NCBI RefSeq assembly: GCF_004331995.1
Contig: NZ_SJDT01000007.1
Span: 1 to 64,000 of the forward strand
Direction of reading: 5' to 3'
Length of the DNA stretch: 64,000 bases
Source: Arcanobacterium bovis
GTDB taxonomy: Bacteria > Actinomycetota > Actinomycetes > Actinomycetales > Actinomycetaceae
Position 1 is the first letter of the stretch. The number at the start of each line of letters is the position of its first letter. Position numbers and translations under genes: made by a program. Shown in pieces: positions 17,901 to 26,391 of this stretch. A model generated the notes under the pieces. The model was given only the letters and a program-made list of their open reading frames with translations. It was not told the DNA's origin and searched no databases.

Positions 17901-20900
17901 GCTGTGTTGTGAATGTCCTGGCCTTTATCAACATCCGCTTGAGTAACTCGATAATCGGAAACTGACTGACAGGTAAGTGTTGCTCCTGGGGCAAGAACGT
18001 TTGATGGGCATGTCACGGAAATAGCCACACCGCTGAGCAATTGATCTTCGACACGAATGTCACGTAGCTCAACTGTGCCTGTGTTCGTTACATCAAAGTA
18101 GTAAGTGATCGTATCGCCCGGAACAGCTTTGCCATCTTGGGTTCCAGAAAGCTCATGAAGCTCAGACCTCTTTGCAAGGCTAATACCTTTTTGTTGGTCG
18201 GTCGGAATTGATTGACTCGATTCGTTCGAGGTCACAGAGCCGGCAACACTTTCAGCCACAAATTGCGCTGTGTTGTTTATTTTTCCTGCTTCAACATCAC
18301 TTTGGAGAATTACATAGTCGCGGGATGCACGACAGGTTACTGTTTCGTACGCAGCTAAGCTTGTTTTATCGCATGTAATGGCAATTCCAGAATTTTCTGC
18401 AGTAGTATTGCCGACCAGCAAAGTTTCTTTCGAAACACGAAGCTTATTCACTGGAACAGGTCCATTTGTTAGTTTGAATGTATAGGTAATCGTCTCACCT
18501 TTATCACCCAAATTCGCATCGCTATCTTTATTGTTAAGCTTAGCTTCTTTGACGAGTGACAATGTTGGAGTAGAGGCAATTCCAAAATCGACATTCGTCA
18601 AATTCGACTCTACGGGAAGTGTCACTGATGCATTATTAACGGCGTTAGGAAACTTCTTATCCGGATAACTGAAGGTGTACTCCGCTCCTGCTGGGATATC
18701 TGCGACTTCCACTCGGTAGATCCCAGAATGCAACTGATCAAATAGATAGGTGCCGTCAGCACTCGCTTTTCGAGCTATTTCATGACCCAGCGCATCTTGC
18801 AGAATGAAAGTTACATTTTGAGCCAAGGGTTCACCTGAATCCCGAGTCCCGTTCTTATTAAAATCTTCAAACAGGACGCCCGCGATTGACGAAGCAACAA
18901 CGTCCACTCGTACCGGAACTGTTTTGTCGAGTGGCTGCGGGAGGCTCGGAGTTGTAGAAATGCCAATATTATTCATCAGCACATCATTAGCTTTGGCTCC
19001 CGGTGTATCCACCGAGATTTGCACGCCCTGAACAGCTCCGGCATCTAGCGATGCGATATAACCGTAAATCGCCGTGTACTTACCACCAGCTGGGCATGAA
19101 GCAGAACCATATAGACACCAGATTGGCTGACTCGGATCATTCATCGGATCGGCGGTATTTTCCGAAAGAGTTCTAGGATCCGCGTTCGTAACATAAATCT
19201 TTACACCAGCCGGTGCGGAAACACGCACGTTACTAAATGCCACCGAAGTTTTCGTCCCACGCGCATCACCGTCATAAGGAAGTATGTCGATGAATTCGAA
19301 ATCTGTGAGCGCGCTCGCTGTACCGTTTGAAATCGCTAATGACCAGTCGACTTGGTCGCCAGTTTCAATACGGCTCTGTTTCACCGTCTTAGTTTGGCTT
19401 ACCACAGCCGGAATTGTAATGGCACGTGCGATTTGGTTTATCTGAGTTACTTTCTGCCCCTCGACAGAAGTGTATTCAACCGAAATATTATGTTTAAAAG
19501 CAACTGAAGATCCAGAAGGAGCCAAGTCGGCTACTTTAACATTAAACGTGCCTTGAATTGGAATGATCTGGCCTTCACTTGCGGTTCCCTCAGTGGTTTT
19601 CGAAAAGATCCAACCGTTAACATCATCTGCTGTGCATGCCAAGCCATCCGGTCCGAAATCTGCCTTCTGTGTCAAAACATAGCCGCTGTTCACATCAGCA
19701 GTCACCGATTGAGCACAGCTCGATATCTCCACATTTGTAATCGCTCGATAGTCTTGAGGCGACGCAATTTTTTGGGGAACAACCGAGAAGGAACTGAATA
19801 GGCTTGTTGAAGAACCCGCAGCGACGTTACCTGTGGCAGCATTAGTTCCATTTAGGGACAAGGAATCAGTTAGATCGAAACTCGGTGCCACTACATCGAG
19901 TTCGGCGTAATCGCTCCCAGACGTGGCTGTTCCAGAACCGTCGGGTTGTAGGGCGATGTGTAAGTCTGCCTTCAAGAATCCGACTGTAGGGGCCGGCCAA
20001 CTCGAATAATCTGCACTAGTTGTGGTCTTTAAGGGAAACGCTACTCGAAATGAGTCCGTACCGTCACCAACAAGACTTTGTGGTGGTAAAACAACACGCG
20101 CACCCCGCGGACCGCCGCTAATTTGCGTAGGATCAGTTACCCAAGTCGCTGTGGACGAAGGCTGATCCGCTGTGTACTCTAAGCTGTAAGATCCTGTATA
20201 TTTTTGCCAGCCTGTGGAAGTAGCTTGCCATATCTCCGGCTGACGATTTGAATCCCACTGTGCAACAACACCGTTCGTGTCACCAGCGGCTTTAAGTTCC
20301 GCGAGTGATCTGTGCCAACCGGACGTCATGGTAATGGATCCTGTTGGATTATATAGGCTCGCACGTAGATAAAGCACGTCCCAAAAAGCTCTGCTTGTAG
20401 TCGTAACTTGCTTAGGATAGGCCTCAATCATGTCGTACGTAGCATTGTTCGTTACGCGCAGATTGTGGTCGAATAATACGCCTGCCGGAGAGAAATCCTT
20501 AGTTAAGTGAACATAGTTGTTATTGGGCAAGTACTGATAGGAATCCCACGAATATACGGGCATATTCCAAGGCGATGCCGTCCCGTCTGGATTTCCGATT
20601 CCTGCATCAGGGGCAAATCCAGCATTCTGGGCGGTTACTAAATACTGTGAGGAATCTGCAGTAAACTCTGCCTTTGAGATATTCGGAGCCCATGTTTGGA
20701 CGCCATTCCACGATGGGTCAACGGGAATCTGGATTTTGAACGCAGGGAGATTTGAAGTGCCTGCATCAATCATCGATCCTATTGAGGATACACTTAAACC
20801 GTATTTGTTGGTGGCTGTAGGCGTCCACCCTGACGGAGCCGTAATCTGCGTGCCAGCTGGCAGCATCGAAAAATCTACCTCGAGATTAGCCGCCACTTTG

Positions 20901-21679
20901 TTCCGGTCTCTCGTGAAATTTCTGCTATTTCCCACGATCGGAGCAGTTCCGCGAACTGCACTATCTCCTATATTCACGCTGATGTCATACTCTAAATAGT
21001 TCTGGCCACCGATTGTGACAATCTTGTCTGGAGAGTTACGTAGACGCGCATCTGGGAAAATAGCATCTAGAACTTTTACTTCTTCAAGCATGTTAACCAG
21101 TGGCGTCGCACCGTCTACAGTGGTGGTGATGACAGGAGCCAATGTGGTGCCGGTTGCGGGTGGCGTCACGTTGAGCTTTAGAGTGCCGCTATACGAGCTA
21201 CCAGCAGGAAATTTTAATGTACACACGCTCCCCGATATAGAAGCAGTCATACCAGTCGTTCCGTCGGCAGTACAGAATGACATTTTTTCGGATGTGTTTC
21301 CGACATTCATATCTTTGGTGTCGATTGTCAGAATATGTTCGCTGGTCGACGCAGCCACGTTGAAGTCAAGATTGTAGCCAACAGTGTCATAGCGACATAC
21401 ATAACCATCATTAGGGGAATTATCTGCAAGTCCGGTGTAAGAAGGATTGATAGAGGATAAGGCACATTGGCTCGAAGTTCCATGCCCTGTTCCGTCAAAC
21501 CCAACGCTACTGGTGAGCTTGACGTCACCCTGGTCGACTATCGTAAGTGTCGCCATACTAAGAGGGATTGCGCTACGCATCACAGCATAGGCAGGTAATG
21601 GAATTATTGCACTTTGAACTAAAGAAATAGCAAGTAGAACAGAGACAACAAGTAGTTGTTTTGCACGAGTTTTGGCCAC
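14999..21679 (-). CDS. Giant repeat-rich LAKTG-anchored surface protein
   Basis: The product is about 2,226 residues. GGAGG at 21685-21689 supports the GTG at 21679; the ATG three bases earlier is the alternative. A signal peptide (LLVVSVLLAISLVQSAIIPLPAYA) is followed by about 900 residues of non-repetitive Thr/Ser/Asn-rich adhesin-like sequence. Next comes one SdrD B-like domain (SIAGVLFEDFNKNGTRDSGEP) and then nine tandem copies of a domain of about 125 residues. The consensus is LxLxKxAxLxDxNGNxxADKGE, YxFxVxNTG, an internal Cys pair (VTCP/TCxSxPY), then VTQADVDxGxVxNxATA. The C-terminus is a sortase signal: LAKTG, hydrophobic helix, RRRRLD. A cell-wall-anchored stalked adhesin is expected. 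No sortase gene is in the window. Confidence 0.88.
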   Translation of the reverse strand: MAKTRAKQLLVVSVLLAISLVQSAIIPLPAYAVMRSAIPLSMATLTIVDQGDVKLTSSVGFDGTGHGTSSQCALSSINPSYTGLADNSPNDGYVCRYDTVGYNLDFNVAASTSEHILTIDTKDMNVGNTSEKMSFCTADGTTGMTASISGSVCTLKFPAGSSYSGTLKLNVTPPATGTTLAPVITTTVDGATPLVNMLEEVKVLDAIFPDARLRNSPDKIVTIGGQNYLEYDISVNIGDSAVRGTAPIVGNSRNFTRDRNKVAANLEVDFSMLPAGTQITAPSGWTPTATNKYGLSVSSIGSMIDAGTSNLPAFKIQIPVDPSWNGVQTWAPNISKAEFTADSSQYLVTAQNAGFAPDAGIGNPDGTASPWNMPVYSWDSYQYLPNNNYVHLTKDFSPAGVLFDHNLRVTNNATYDMIEAYPKQVTTTSRAFWDVLYLRASLYNPTGSITMTSGWHRSLAELKAAGDTNGVVAQWDSNRQPEIWQATSTGWQKYTGSYSLEYTADQPSSTATWVTDPTQISGGPRGARVVLPPQSLVGDGTDSFRVAFPLKTTTSADYSSWPAPTVGFLKADLHIALQPDGSGTATSGSDYAELDVVAPSFDLTDSLSLNGTNAATGNVAAGSSTSLFSSFSVVPQKIASPQDYRAITNVEISSCAQSVTADVNSGYVLTQKADFGPDGLACTADDVNGWIFSKTTEGTASEGQIIPIQGTFNVKVADLAPSGSSVAFKHNISVEYTSVEGQKVTQINQIARAITIPAVVSQTKTVKQSRIETGDQVDWSLAISNGTASALTDFEFIDILPYDGDARGTKTSVAFSNVRVSAPAGVKIYVTNADPRTLSENTADPMNDPSQPIWCLYGSASCPAGGKYTAIYGYIASLDAGAVQGVQISVDTPGAKANDVLMNNIGISTTPSLPQPLDKTVPVRVDVVASSIAGVLFEDFNKNGTRDSGEPLAQNVTFILQDALGHEIARKASADGTYLFDQLHSGIYRVEVADIPAGAEYTFSYPDKKFPNAVNNASVTLPVESNLTNVDFGIASTPTLSLVKEAKLNNKDSDANLGDKGETITYTFKLTNGPVPVNKLRVSKETLLVGNTTAENSGIAITCDKTSLAAYETVTCRASRDYVILQSDVEAGKINNTAQFVAESVAGSVTSNESSQSIPTDQQKGISLAKRSELHELSGTQDGKAVPGDTITYYFDVTNTGTVELRDIRVEDQLLSGVAISVTCPSNVLAPGATLTCQSVSDYRVTQADVDKGQDIHNTAVAHGTSPVFPGEDIKSDPSSTDTPTDRSSGLSLVKKALLNDVNGNQKADKGETILFEFTVRNTGALTLDPIAIDDPMLKNAGVSVTCAPSSLAAGASVVCKSGAYTVTQADVDRGLVFNEATAHGTTPNLPNDPPKDVVSNPSNTSTPTARDPKATLDKRAVLQDLDADNLADKGEKIVFYFDIRNTGNVTLEKLAVTDDMLSKVLPSAVNVTCPNVSLEPGGLATCESEPYVVTQADADAGKVANVATASGQTPAVPNFPSTSVTTPPDSTETPTDSAAKITLLKKAKLNESDGDGFGRKGDSIVFTFEVTNTGSVTLHDITIQDQFLAGRLVTAITCPQGDLPVGATITCTSAPLPVEQVDVDNGSVDNKATATGITPNGTPTISNESSTHTPMLSTTGLSLAKHAELKDGNGNQLADKGETIIYSFTIKNSGVVTISDVKVNDSMLAALPVPLAVVCDKTTLAPEETTRCEAEPYVVTQDDVDARNVHNSAVATANDPKGNPVPPSPPSTTDTPTNSEPKITLKKYAKLEDANGNALADQDEIINFEFVVENVGTMKVTKVAITDDMLAKAVNPSVVVSCPDKVLLPGEEVTCSASPYKVTKQDVERGKVYNLATADATTVPPAGTTPSPVPQTPPSTTETPTNSVAKIDLVKEAILDDEDGDAKADLGEMITYTFKVTNVGTLDISNTTIDDILLEQNNLAVKCPEVVLGVGETIECVSEPYTVTQDDVDRGEVKNIATAIGNPPPADSNNPRPPVSSPPSNTKTPTDSVAKIALEKQGVLNDVNHNGGADRHETVNYSFVVTNVGSMTVDNIWIEDKKLADEGISIHCPHGGLLPGHSVTCIADPYVVKREEVDAKRVYNIAVAKGKVVVPPPAPGLPDSISIPLFSNGTEVVSNPDDVVHPVVAPSFPEPGDPDYVPLVLDDPQGLAKTGSSLPIWMVMTAILSVLAGGCVLVVRRRRLD
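15270..18580 (-). repeat. Nine tandem coding repeats of about 370 bp
   Basis: The segment encoding ExxxYxFxVxNTG recurs at about 18500, 18110, 17740, 17370, 16985, 16630, 16260, 15875 and 15497, giving spacings of about 355-390 bp. Protein similarity is clear but the copies have diverged at the DNA level, so this is an old array rather than a recent expansion. The inter-repeat linkers are Pro/Ser/Thr-rich and end in TPT(D/N)S. Confidence 0.85.
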
Positions 21680-21886
21680 CATAACCTCCAAATAACACGG
21701 TGGTCCGATATTATACAACCGTTATTATATAGAGATAAAAAGGTTATTAAAAATTTGTTTATTTCCATATTGTCCGATATAGTTAATTAATTGGTTTACC
21801 TGCGTGCTGAATGTTAAGTATCCAATTTTAAAATCTCATATTCCACGTATATTTATTTGCGTTTATATTCGAAACGGAGACCGTTC

Positions 21887-23029
21887 ATGCTCGATCCGGA
21901 TTGCATCCCAGCACTTGCCCAAACAGGCAATACTTCCGGTTGGAACCTCATTGCCATTACGTGCATCATGATCGCCATTGGAAGCACAACCCTGTACTTC
22001 CACAAGAAAAAAGCAAAGGCAATGCTCGTTGCTATGGCACTTTTCATCACGCTAGGAACGACAGCCGCTACGCCAAACATCGCCAATGCTGCAGAAGCAA
22101 AAGACGGCGTATGCCCATCGGCGCCACTCACGCCCAACTCCGTATCTTCACCCGCAACAGAACCAACACCAGCACCGCAAACCTCTACAACACAGCCAGC
22201 AGACACTAGCACTACGCCAACACCTCCGACTAATCCGGTTGTCCCACCACCTGCTACTGGTTCGCTCTCAGGTCGAGTCTTCTACGAACGCGACTGGTCA
22301 ACGAGCATTAAAGGCAATGGCATTCTCGACAAAACAGCTTCGATAGGTGAAGACTACTTAGAAAATGTCACTGCGGACATGTATCCAGTTCCATCACTAC
22401 AGGCACAAGTCATTGATGCAACCACAAACTCACCAGTCGGAACGGCCATTGACGTTCAAAACGGGTCGTTCAAAGCAGATGGGTTACTGCCTGGAACGTA
22501 CAAAATCGACTTCGACTATAAAGACATCCTCGGCAATACGGGAGATTCAATTTCTTCCCAATGGAAGTACTGGACTCTTACATCGACACCTTCCGCCCCA
22601 AATGATATTCAAGTTTTTCCAGAGCAAACAATTGCAGCACGAGCACACTTAACTAACGGAAAAATTCTTGACAAAGTTTGGACTCAAACCACTGGATCAT
22701 CTTCTGCAATCTTGAATTTCTATTTCATCTCTGGCAAAACCGCTCCAGTTGCATCGATAGAGTTTTATGACACGCAGACCGGCAGAACCATCGTGACCAA
22801 GCCTGGATCTGATATGAATGTCGATCCCAACGGCACCGGTTCCTTTCCTTCGTTTCTTGATGCTCAGATGGGATGGACCACTCTTCCTACAAATCCATCC
22901 CCTACCGAAGTTGTGAACCACGTGGACGCAAACGGCATCACCACCGACACATTTACAGTGATCGCAAATCAAGAAACCACCGGAGCTGATGCCGGCATCA
23001 AAATCTTAAAGATGGCCGCACCAAAGTAA
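21887..23029 (+). CDS. Exported protein with N-terminal sorting-signal-like segment
   Basis: I start at the ATG at 21887, seven bases after CGGAG; the upstream TTG at 21857 has no ribosome site. Residues 1-40 read as a sortase signal placed at the wrong end: LAQTG (residues 10-14), a hydrophobic stretch (NLIAITCIMIAIGSTTLYF) and KKK. A second hydrophobic segment (AMLVAMALFITLGTTAATPNIANA) ends in an ANA-A signal-peptidase-like site. A Pro/Thr-rich linker (about 85-125) precedes a carboxypeptidase-regulatory/SdrD-like domain (SLSGRVFYERDW to GTYKIDFDYKD) and about 180 further residues I do not recognise. It is divergent from the giant adhesin. The function is unknown; a surface role is inferred. 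Confidence 0.7.
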   Translation: MLDPDCIPALAQTGNTSGWNLIAITCIMIAIGSTTLYFHKKKAKAMLVAMALFITLGTTAATPNIANAAEAKDGVCPSAPLTPNSVSSPATEPTPAPQTSTTQPADTSTTPTPPTNPVVPPPATGSLSGRVFYERDWSTSIKGNGILDKTASIGEDYLENVTADMYPVPSLQAQVIDATTNSPVGTAIDVQNGSFKADGLLPGTYKIDFDYKDILGNTGDSISSQWKYWTLTSTPSAPNDIQVFPEQTIAARAHLTNGKILDKVWTQTTGSSSAILNFYFISGKTAPVASIEFYDTQTGRTIVTKPGSDMNVDPNGTGSFPSFLDAQMGWTTLPTNPSPTEVVNHVDANGITTDTFTVIANQETTGADAGIKILKMAAPK

Positions 23030-23073
23030 ACTGAGGGATACAAAGGCTTAAAGTCCAAAACTGAGCACTTCAT

Positions 23074-23121
23074 AGAACTGGGTTCACGCATAAATTTAAC
23101 AATTTGCGTGAACCCACTTCT
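23074..23121 (+). terminator. Hairpin terminator
   Basis: The arms are 23074-23090 and 23105-23121, 17 bp with one mismatch, and a 14-nt loop. A T-rich stretch follows on the plus strand, 45 bp after the stop codon of the exported protein gene. Confidence 0.75.
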
Positions 23122-23182
23122 TTCACTATTTTCGCAGCCCTGCCGTGAGTAGGCTTCACCCTCGCTTCATCTGTACACTAAT

Positions 23183-23208
23183 TTTATATTTCTTGGATCG
23201 AACAGGAG
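23183..23208 (-). pseudogene. Vestige of an AAA ATPase 3' end
   Basis: Positions 23183-23208 match 13395-13420, the last codons of the intact ATPase gene, at 24 of 26 bases; the first 18 are identical. Read on the minus strand in the same frame it still encodes VRSKKYK, but the stop codon is lost and no ATPase sequence can be followed upstream beyond a few dozen bases. It lies directly downstream of the second adhesin gene, as the intact ATPase lies downstream of the giant adhesin. Confidence 0.65.
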
Positions 23209-23370
23209 AATAAGTTTCCACAAAGAATAGCTCAAGGAAATTCTCAGTCCGGACTCGTCAAAGGCAACACGAATCTGCAATTTTCGCCGTGCATGAATAA
23301 TGCTCAACAAATCGGCTGTGTAAGTCTTGTAAGCATCCAATAACGATGTTCGCTATGAATGCACAAAAGG

Positions 23371-24636
23371 TTAGCGTCGTCGGAAGCTAAATCGCTTAAC
23401 TCCAAATCCGAGCGCACATAGCATTCCGCCCATAACCAACCACGTTAACCCATCATCAAATCCAGTTTTTGCCAGCTCTGGCTCACTGCTCAGCTCAGCT
23501 TGCGGCTCCACTCCAGTAGCAATAGCAGTGGAAGGCGTCCCCACCGTCGCAGGCACCCCTGCTCCAACCGGAGGAGTTGCCTGCAGCGGCGGCACCGGCG
23601 TCGACAAATTTGGGACAGGCGCCGCTATCGGTTCTTCTGGAACACTTTCAGGAACAGTTCTCGGAACAACGGCATGAAACTGATCTGTTGCCGATATATC
23701 GCGACCGGTGTTGAAACCACGCGCCGTCACTGCCAATTCATTAATAGTCTCAGTCGTGTTGATATTTGAAACTTGCGACGTGCATGTGAAGCTTTTACCA
23801 GGTGCAATCTTCCCATCAAAGGAGGTACCGGCAGCCGGTCCACCTACCGCTGAGAAGTCACAGTTCAAGTCTTTGGAAATTTGCCCTGACATGTCTCCCA
23901 ATACTCGGTAATCCATTTTTGTGAGAGTCAAATCGTCTACTCCCACATTCGAAACTGTATGTACAAGATCTACTGATGGTGTATCTGCGCCCACTTGCAG
24001 AGGCGAAGACGCTGGAGCAGACCGTCCGGCGACATCCGTCGTCTTGACACTTAATTTGGGTGTGGGGAAAAATCCCACATCGACCAAGTCGTTATCAATA
24101 GAGAAGTTTATGGTAGTTTCGACGGTATTCGTACCTGAGGCAACGCTATTGCCGTTCACCCAGGTCGCAGCGTATCCTTCCGGTGCAGTGAATGTTAGTC
24201 GAAAAGACTCCGGTTCAGACTTCAAAAAGGAGTCAGTCATTGGAACTTTAAACTGATAAAATCCAGTGTCATCGGTGGTCACCGGAGAAACCGGCCCGGA
24301 GAACAGATCATTAACAGGCTTCCCGTCGAGAGTAGATATCGAAACCTCTATACCAGGCATGCCTGGCTCGTTATCGTCTTGAATGCCATCCCCGTTGTAA
24401 TCAGCCCACACAAAGTCACCAACGAAAGGTAACTCCGAGGCCGCCTGCACATTAGGGTTGCCAAGCATCACAAAAGTAAAGCACGCAACAACGGAGCTTA
24501 AAAGAGCTACAAAGCGAGAAATTCTCTTCCTTTTTATCAAATTCCACCCACAATATCCGAAAAATAATCTACTACCCGAAAGTATAATTTTATTTCCTTG
24601 TAAGTTACACCCAAGATAGGAGTTTCGTTTACTCAA
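23371..24636 (-). CDS. LAKTG-anchored surface protein with SdrD B-like domain
   Basis: The signal sequence is RFVALLSSVVACFTFVMLGNPNVQAASE. It is followed by an SdrD B-like domain (FVGDFVWADYNGDGIQDDNEPGMPG to GFYQFKVP) with a calcium-loop-like DYNGDGIQDD. A region of about 150 residues related to the ancillary parts of such adhesins comes next, then a Pro-rich wall-spanning stretch (VPNLSTPVPPLQATPPVGAG) and the sortase signal LAKTG, hydrophobic helix, RRR. The start is uncertain: the TTG at 24636 opens the frame but has no ribosome site, and about 32 residues precede the likely signal peptide. A downstream TTG after GGTGG (near 24540) is an alternative. The U32 gene follows downstream only on the other side of its promoter region. 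Confidence 0.8.
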   Translation of the reverse strand: MSKRNSYLGCNLQGNKIILSGSRLFFGYCGWNLIKRKRISRFVALLSSVVACFTFVMLGNPNVQAASELPFVGDFVWADYNGDGIQDDNEPGMPGIEVSISTLDGKPVNDLFSGPVSPVTTDDTGFYQFKVPMTDSFLKSEPESFRLTFTAPEGYAATWVNGNSVASGTNTVETTINFSIDNDLVDVGFFPTPKLSVKTTDVAGRSAPASSPLQVGADTPSVDLVHTVSNVGVDDLTLTKMDYRVLGDMSGQISKDLNCDFSAVGGPAAGTSFDGKIAPGKSFTCTSQVSNINTTETINELAVTARGFNTGRDISATDQFHAVVPRTVPESVPEEPIAAPVPNLSTPVPPLQATPPVGAGVPATVGTPSTAIATGVEPQAELSSEPELAKTGFDDGLTWLVMGGMLCALGFGVKRFSFRRR

Positions 24637-24671
24637 TTTTAAGCGCCATATTGCTCTAGCAATTCAGCGAA

Positions 24672-26132
24672 TCAATTCTGGCGCATCCGCGCGCGGATCA
24701 TCGACCCAGCCGGGATCGCGTCGTCGCATGGAATCGAAAACTCATGCGCTGGGTGATTAATTTCCGCTACCGCGTGCCCACGTTCGTCTTGAAGTCCCTG
24801 TTCAGGCACAACGTAGACGACGGGCGCGTGGTTCGGGAACAAAAATTCTATTTCCATTCCTGGTGCGATTTTGTTTTTCGCATAGATACGCAGACGGCGT
24901 TCAGTTGCGTCGTAACCAACCACGTTTCCAAGCCAACGCCACGTGTTGATATACCCACCGGACACAATGTTCTCACTAGCAGGCTTTTCAGGGTAGTAGA
25001 ATCCTGTGCAGTATTCGCGGTGCGTAACTTTTTCCGGTTCTTCAAGCAGCCACTGTGGGAATTCCACCTTTGGCAAGGCACTTTGCAAAGAAACTGCACC
25101 TTGTGGACGCAACGCGGCTCCGGCGTCGTCTACCGCATCCGCGCCGCCGATACTATCTGTGCCACCGATGCTATCCGTCTCAAGCGCTCGTTCCGCGCGT
25201 GCCGCTAAGGAAGCCTCAAGAACTTCGCGGCTATCAAAAGGCTTCAGCACATTGCCGTCACTATCCTCGTAGCCACGCTGCACCATATACTCATTAACAG
25301 CGCATTTATACGCATTGGCCATCGCTGCAACATAGTAGGCGCCTTTCGCTCGACCCTCGATCTTCAAGCTGGTCACGCCAGCGTCGAGCACGTCGTCCAC
25401 ATGTGCGAGTAGATTCATATCTTGGGAATTGAACAAGAACGTGCCCTGATCGGTGATCTCGACCGGAATGAACTGCCCCGGCCGTTTCTCCTCTACCACG
25501 TGATACTTCCATCGGCACGATTGCGCACAATCGCCATGATTCGCATCGCGCCCGGTCGTATGCTGAGAAATTAAACATCTACCCGAAAATGCCATACACA
25601 TCGAGCCGTGCACAAAGGCTTCAATCTCCAACTCTGGCGAAACATTAGCTCGAATATCGCGTATAGCAGCCAAATCGAGCTCGCGCGCCAAAACCACACG
25701 TGAAGCTCCAAGCTGCGCGAGCGCATTCGCTGCCTGATAGTTCGTTACACCAGCCTGCGTGGAAATATGGATTTCGGTGTTCGGGGCCACCTGTCGCGCC
25801 GCCATGAGCACACCGATGTCTGAGACGATAAGTGCATCCACACCAATCTCGCCAAGTTGCGCCATATATGCATTCATATCTGCAACTTCGCTACTTGTGG
25901 GCAAAATATTGCAGGTCACGAACAGGCGCGCGCCACGTTCGTGTGCATATTTCACACCTTCATCGAAGTCTTCGAGCGTGAGGTTTCTCGGTGCCGTTCG
26001 CATTCCAAAAGCCTGTCCACCACAGTAAACAGCATCCGCGCCGTAGTCGATTGCGGTTTTCAAAGTTTCGAGATTCCCAGCCGGAGCGAGGACTTCTGGT
26101 TTCTGACGTCGAGTTATCGGTGGAAAATTCAT
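24672..26132 (-). CDS. U32 peptidase-family protein (TrhP/RlhA-like)
   Basis: The protein carries the U32 core: PEVLAPAGNLETLKTAIDYGADAVYCGG, then EAFVHGSMCMAFSGRCLISQHTTGRDANHGDCAQSCRWKY with four Cys that in relatives bind an iron-sulfur cluster, then LKIEGRAKGAYYVAAMANAYK. Characterised bacterial relatives are RNA hydroxylases (TrhP for tRNA uridine-34, RlhA for 23S rRNA) rather than proteases; which one applies here is not decided. A low-complexity insertion (DSIGGTDSIGGADAVDDAG) sits near residue 325. I use the ATG at 26132, nine bases after GGGG; a GTG at 26138 is possible. Confidence 0.85.
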   Translation of the reverse strand: MNFPPITRRQKPEVLAPAGNLETLKTAIDYGADAVYCGGQAFGMRTAPRNLTLEDFDEGVKYAHERGARLFVTCNILPTSSEVADMNAYMAQLGEIGVDALIVSDIGVLMAARQVAPNTEIHISTQAGVTNYQAANALAQLGASRVVLARELDLAAIRDIRANVSPELEIEAFVHGSMCMAFSGRCLISQHTTGRDANHGDCAQSCRWKYHVVEEKRPGQFIPVEITDQGTFLFNSQDMNLLAHVDDVLDAGVTSLKIEGRAKGAYYVAAMANAYKCAVNEYMVQRGYEDSDGNVLKPFDSREVLEASLAARAERALETDSIGGTDSIGGADAVDDAGAALRPQGAVSLQSALPKVEFPQWLLEEPEKVTHREYCTGFYYPEKPASENIVSGGYINTWRWLGNVVGYDATERRLRIYAKNKIAPGMEIEFLFPNHAPVVYVVPEQGLQDERGHAVAEINHPAHEFSIPCDDAIPAGSMIRARMRQN

Positions 26133-26240
26133 CAACACGTACCCCAGTCTAAAGGTTGGGCGGTGAATACTTCGAAGCGAGAACAGCTACTCTCATCACA
26201 GCGGCCGTATTGACTTCATAGCAGCGACACTTTCCACTTG

Positions 26241-26320
26241 CTAACCGTTACTAACCACTTTTAACCATTCCTAACCATTGCTAACTGTTACTAACCGTTA
26301 CTAACCACTTTTAACCAAAC
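26241..26320 (+). repeat. Eight phased 10-bp direct repeats before an ATPase gene
   Basis: Eight consecutive decamers fit YTAACCNYTN: CTAACCGTTA, CTAACCACTT, TTAACCATTC, CTAACCATTG, CTAACTGTTA, CTAACCGTTA, CTAACCACTT, TTAACCAAAC. Units 1-3 recur as units 6-8 (26241-26267 equals 26291-26317, offset 50). The 10-bp period puts every CTAACC on the same face of the helix. The array ends 71 bp before the ATPase start codon, so it lies at or just upstream of the promoter. Confidence 0.9.
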
Positions 26321-26391
26321 ATGTGCGATACTTGTAGTAAGGGACAAGACAATTTATAGAACAACATCTACAACGATTAGGAGCTTTAGCT

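Larger units (their letters stand above)
23030..23370. other. Interval with a terminator and an ATPase vestige
   Basis: These 341 bases hold the terminator of the upstream plus-strand gene (23074-23121) and, on the minus strand, a remnant of an AAA ATPase 3' end (23183-23208). No intact gene is visible. Confidence 0.6.

Noticed and set aside
26241-26320. CRISPR-like or telomere-like array
   Set aside because: The units are 10 bp with no spacers, and no cas genes are near. The pattern fits protein-binding iterons.
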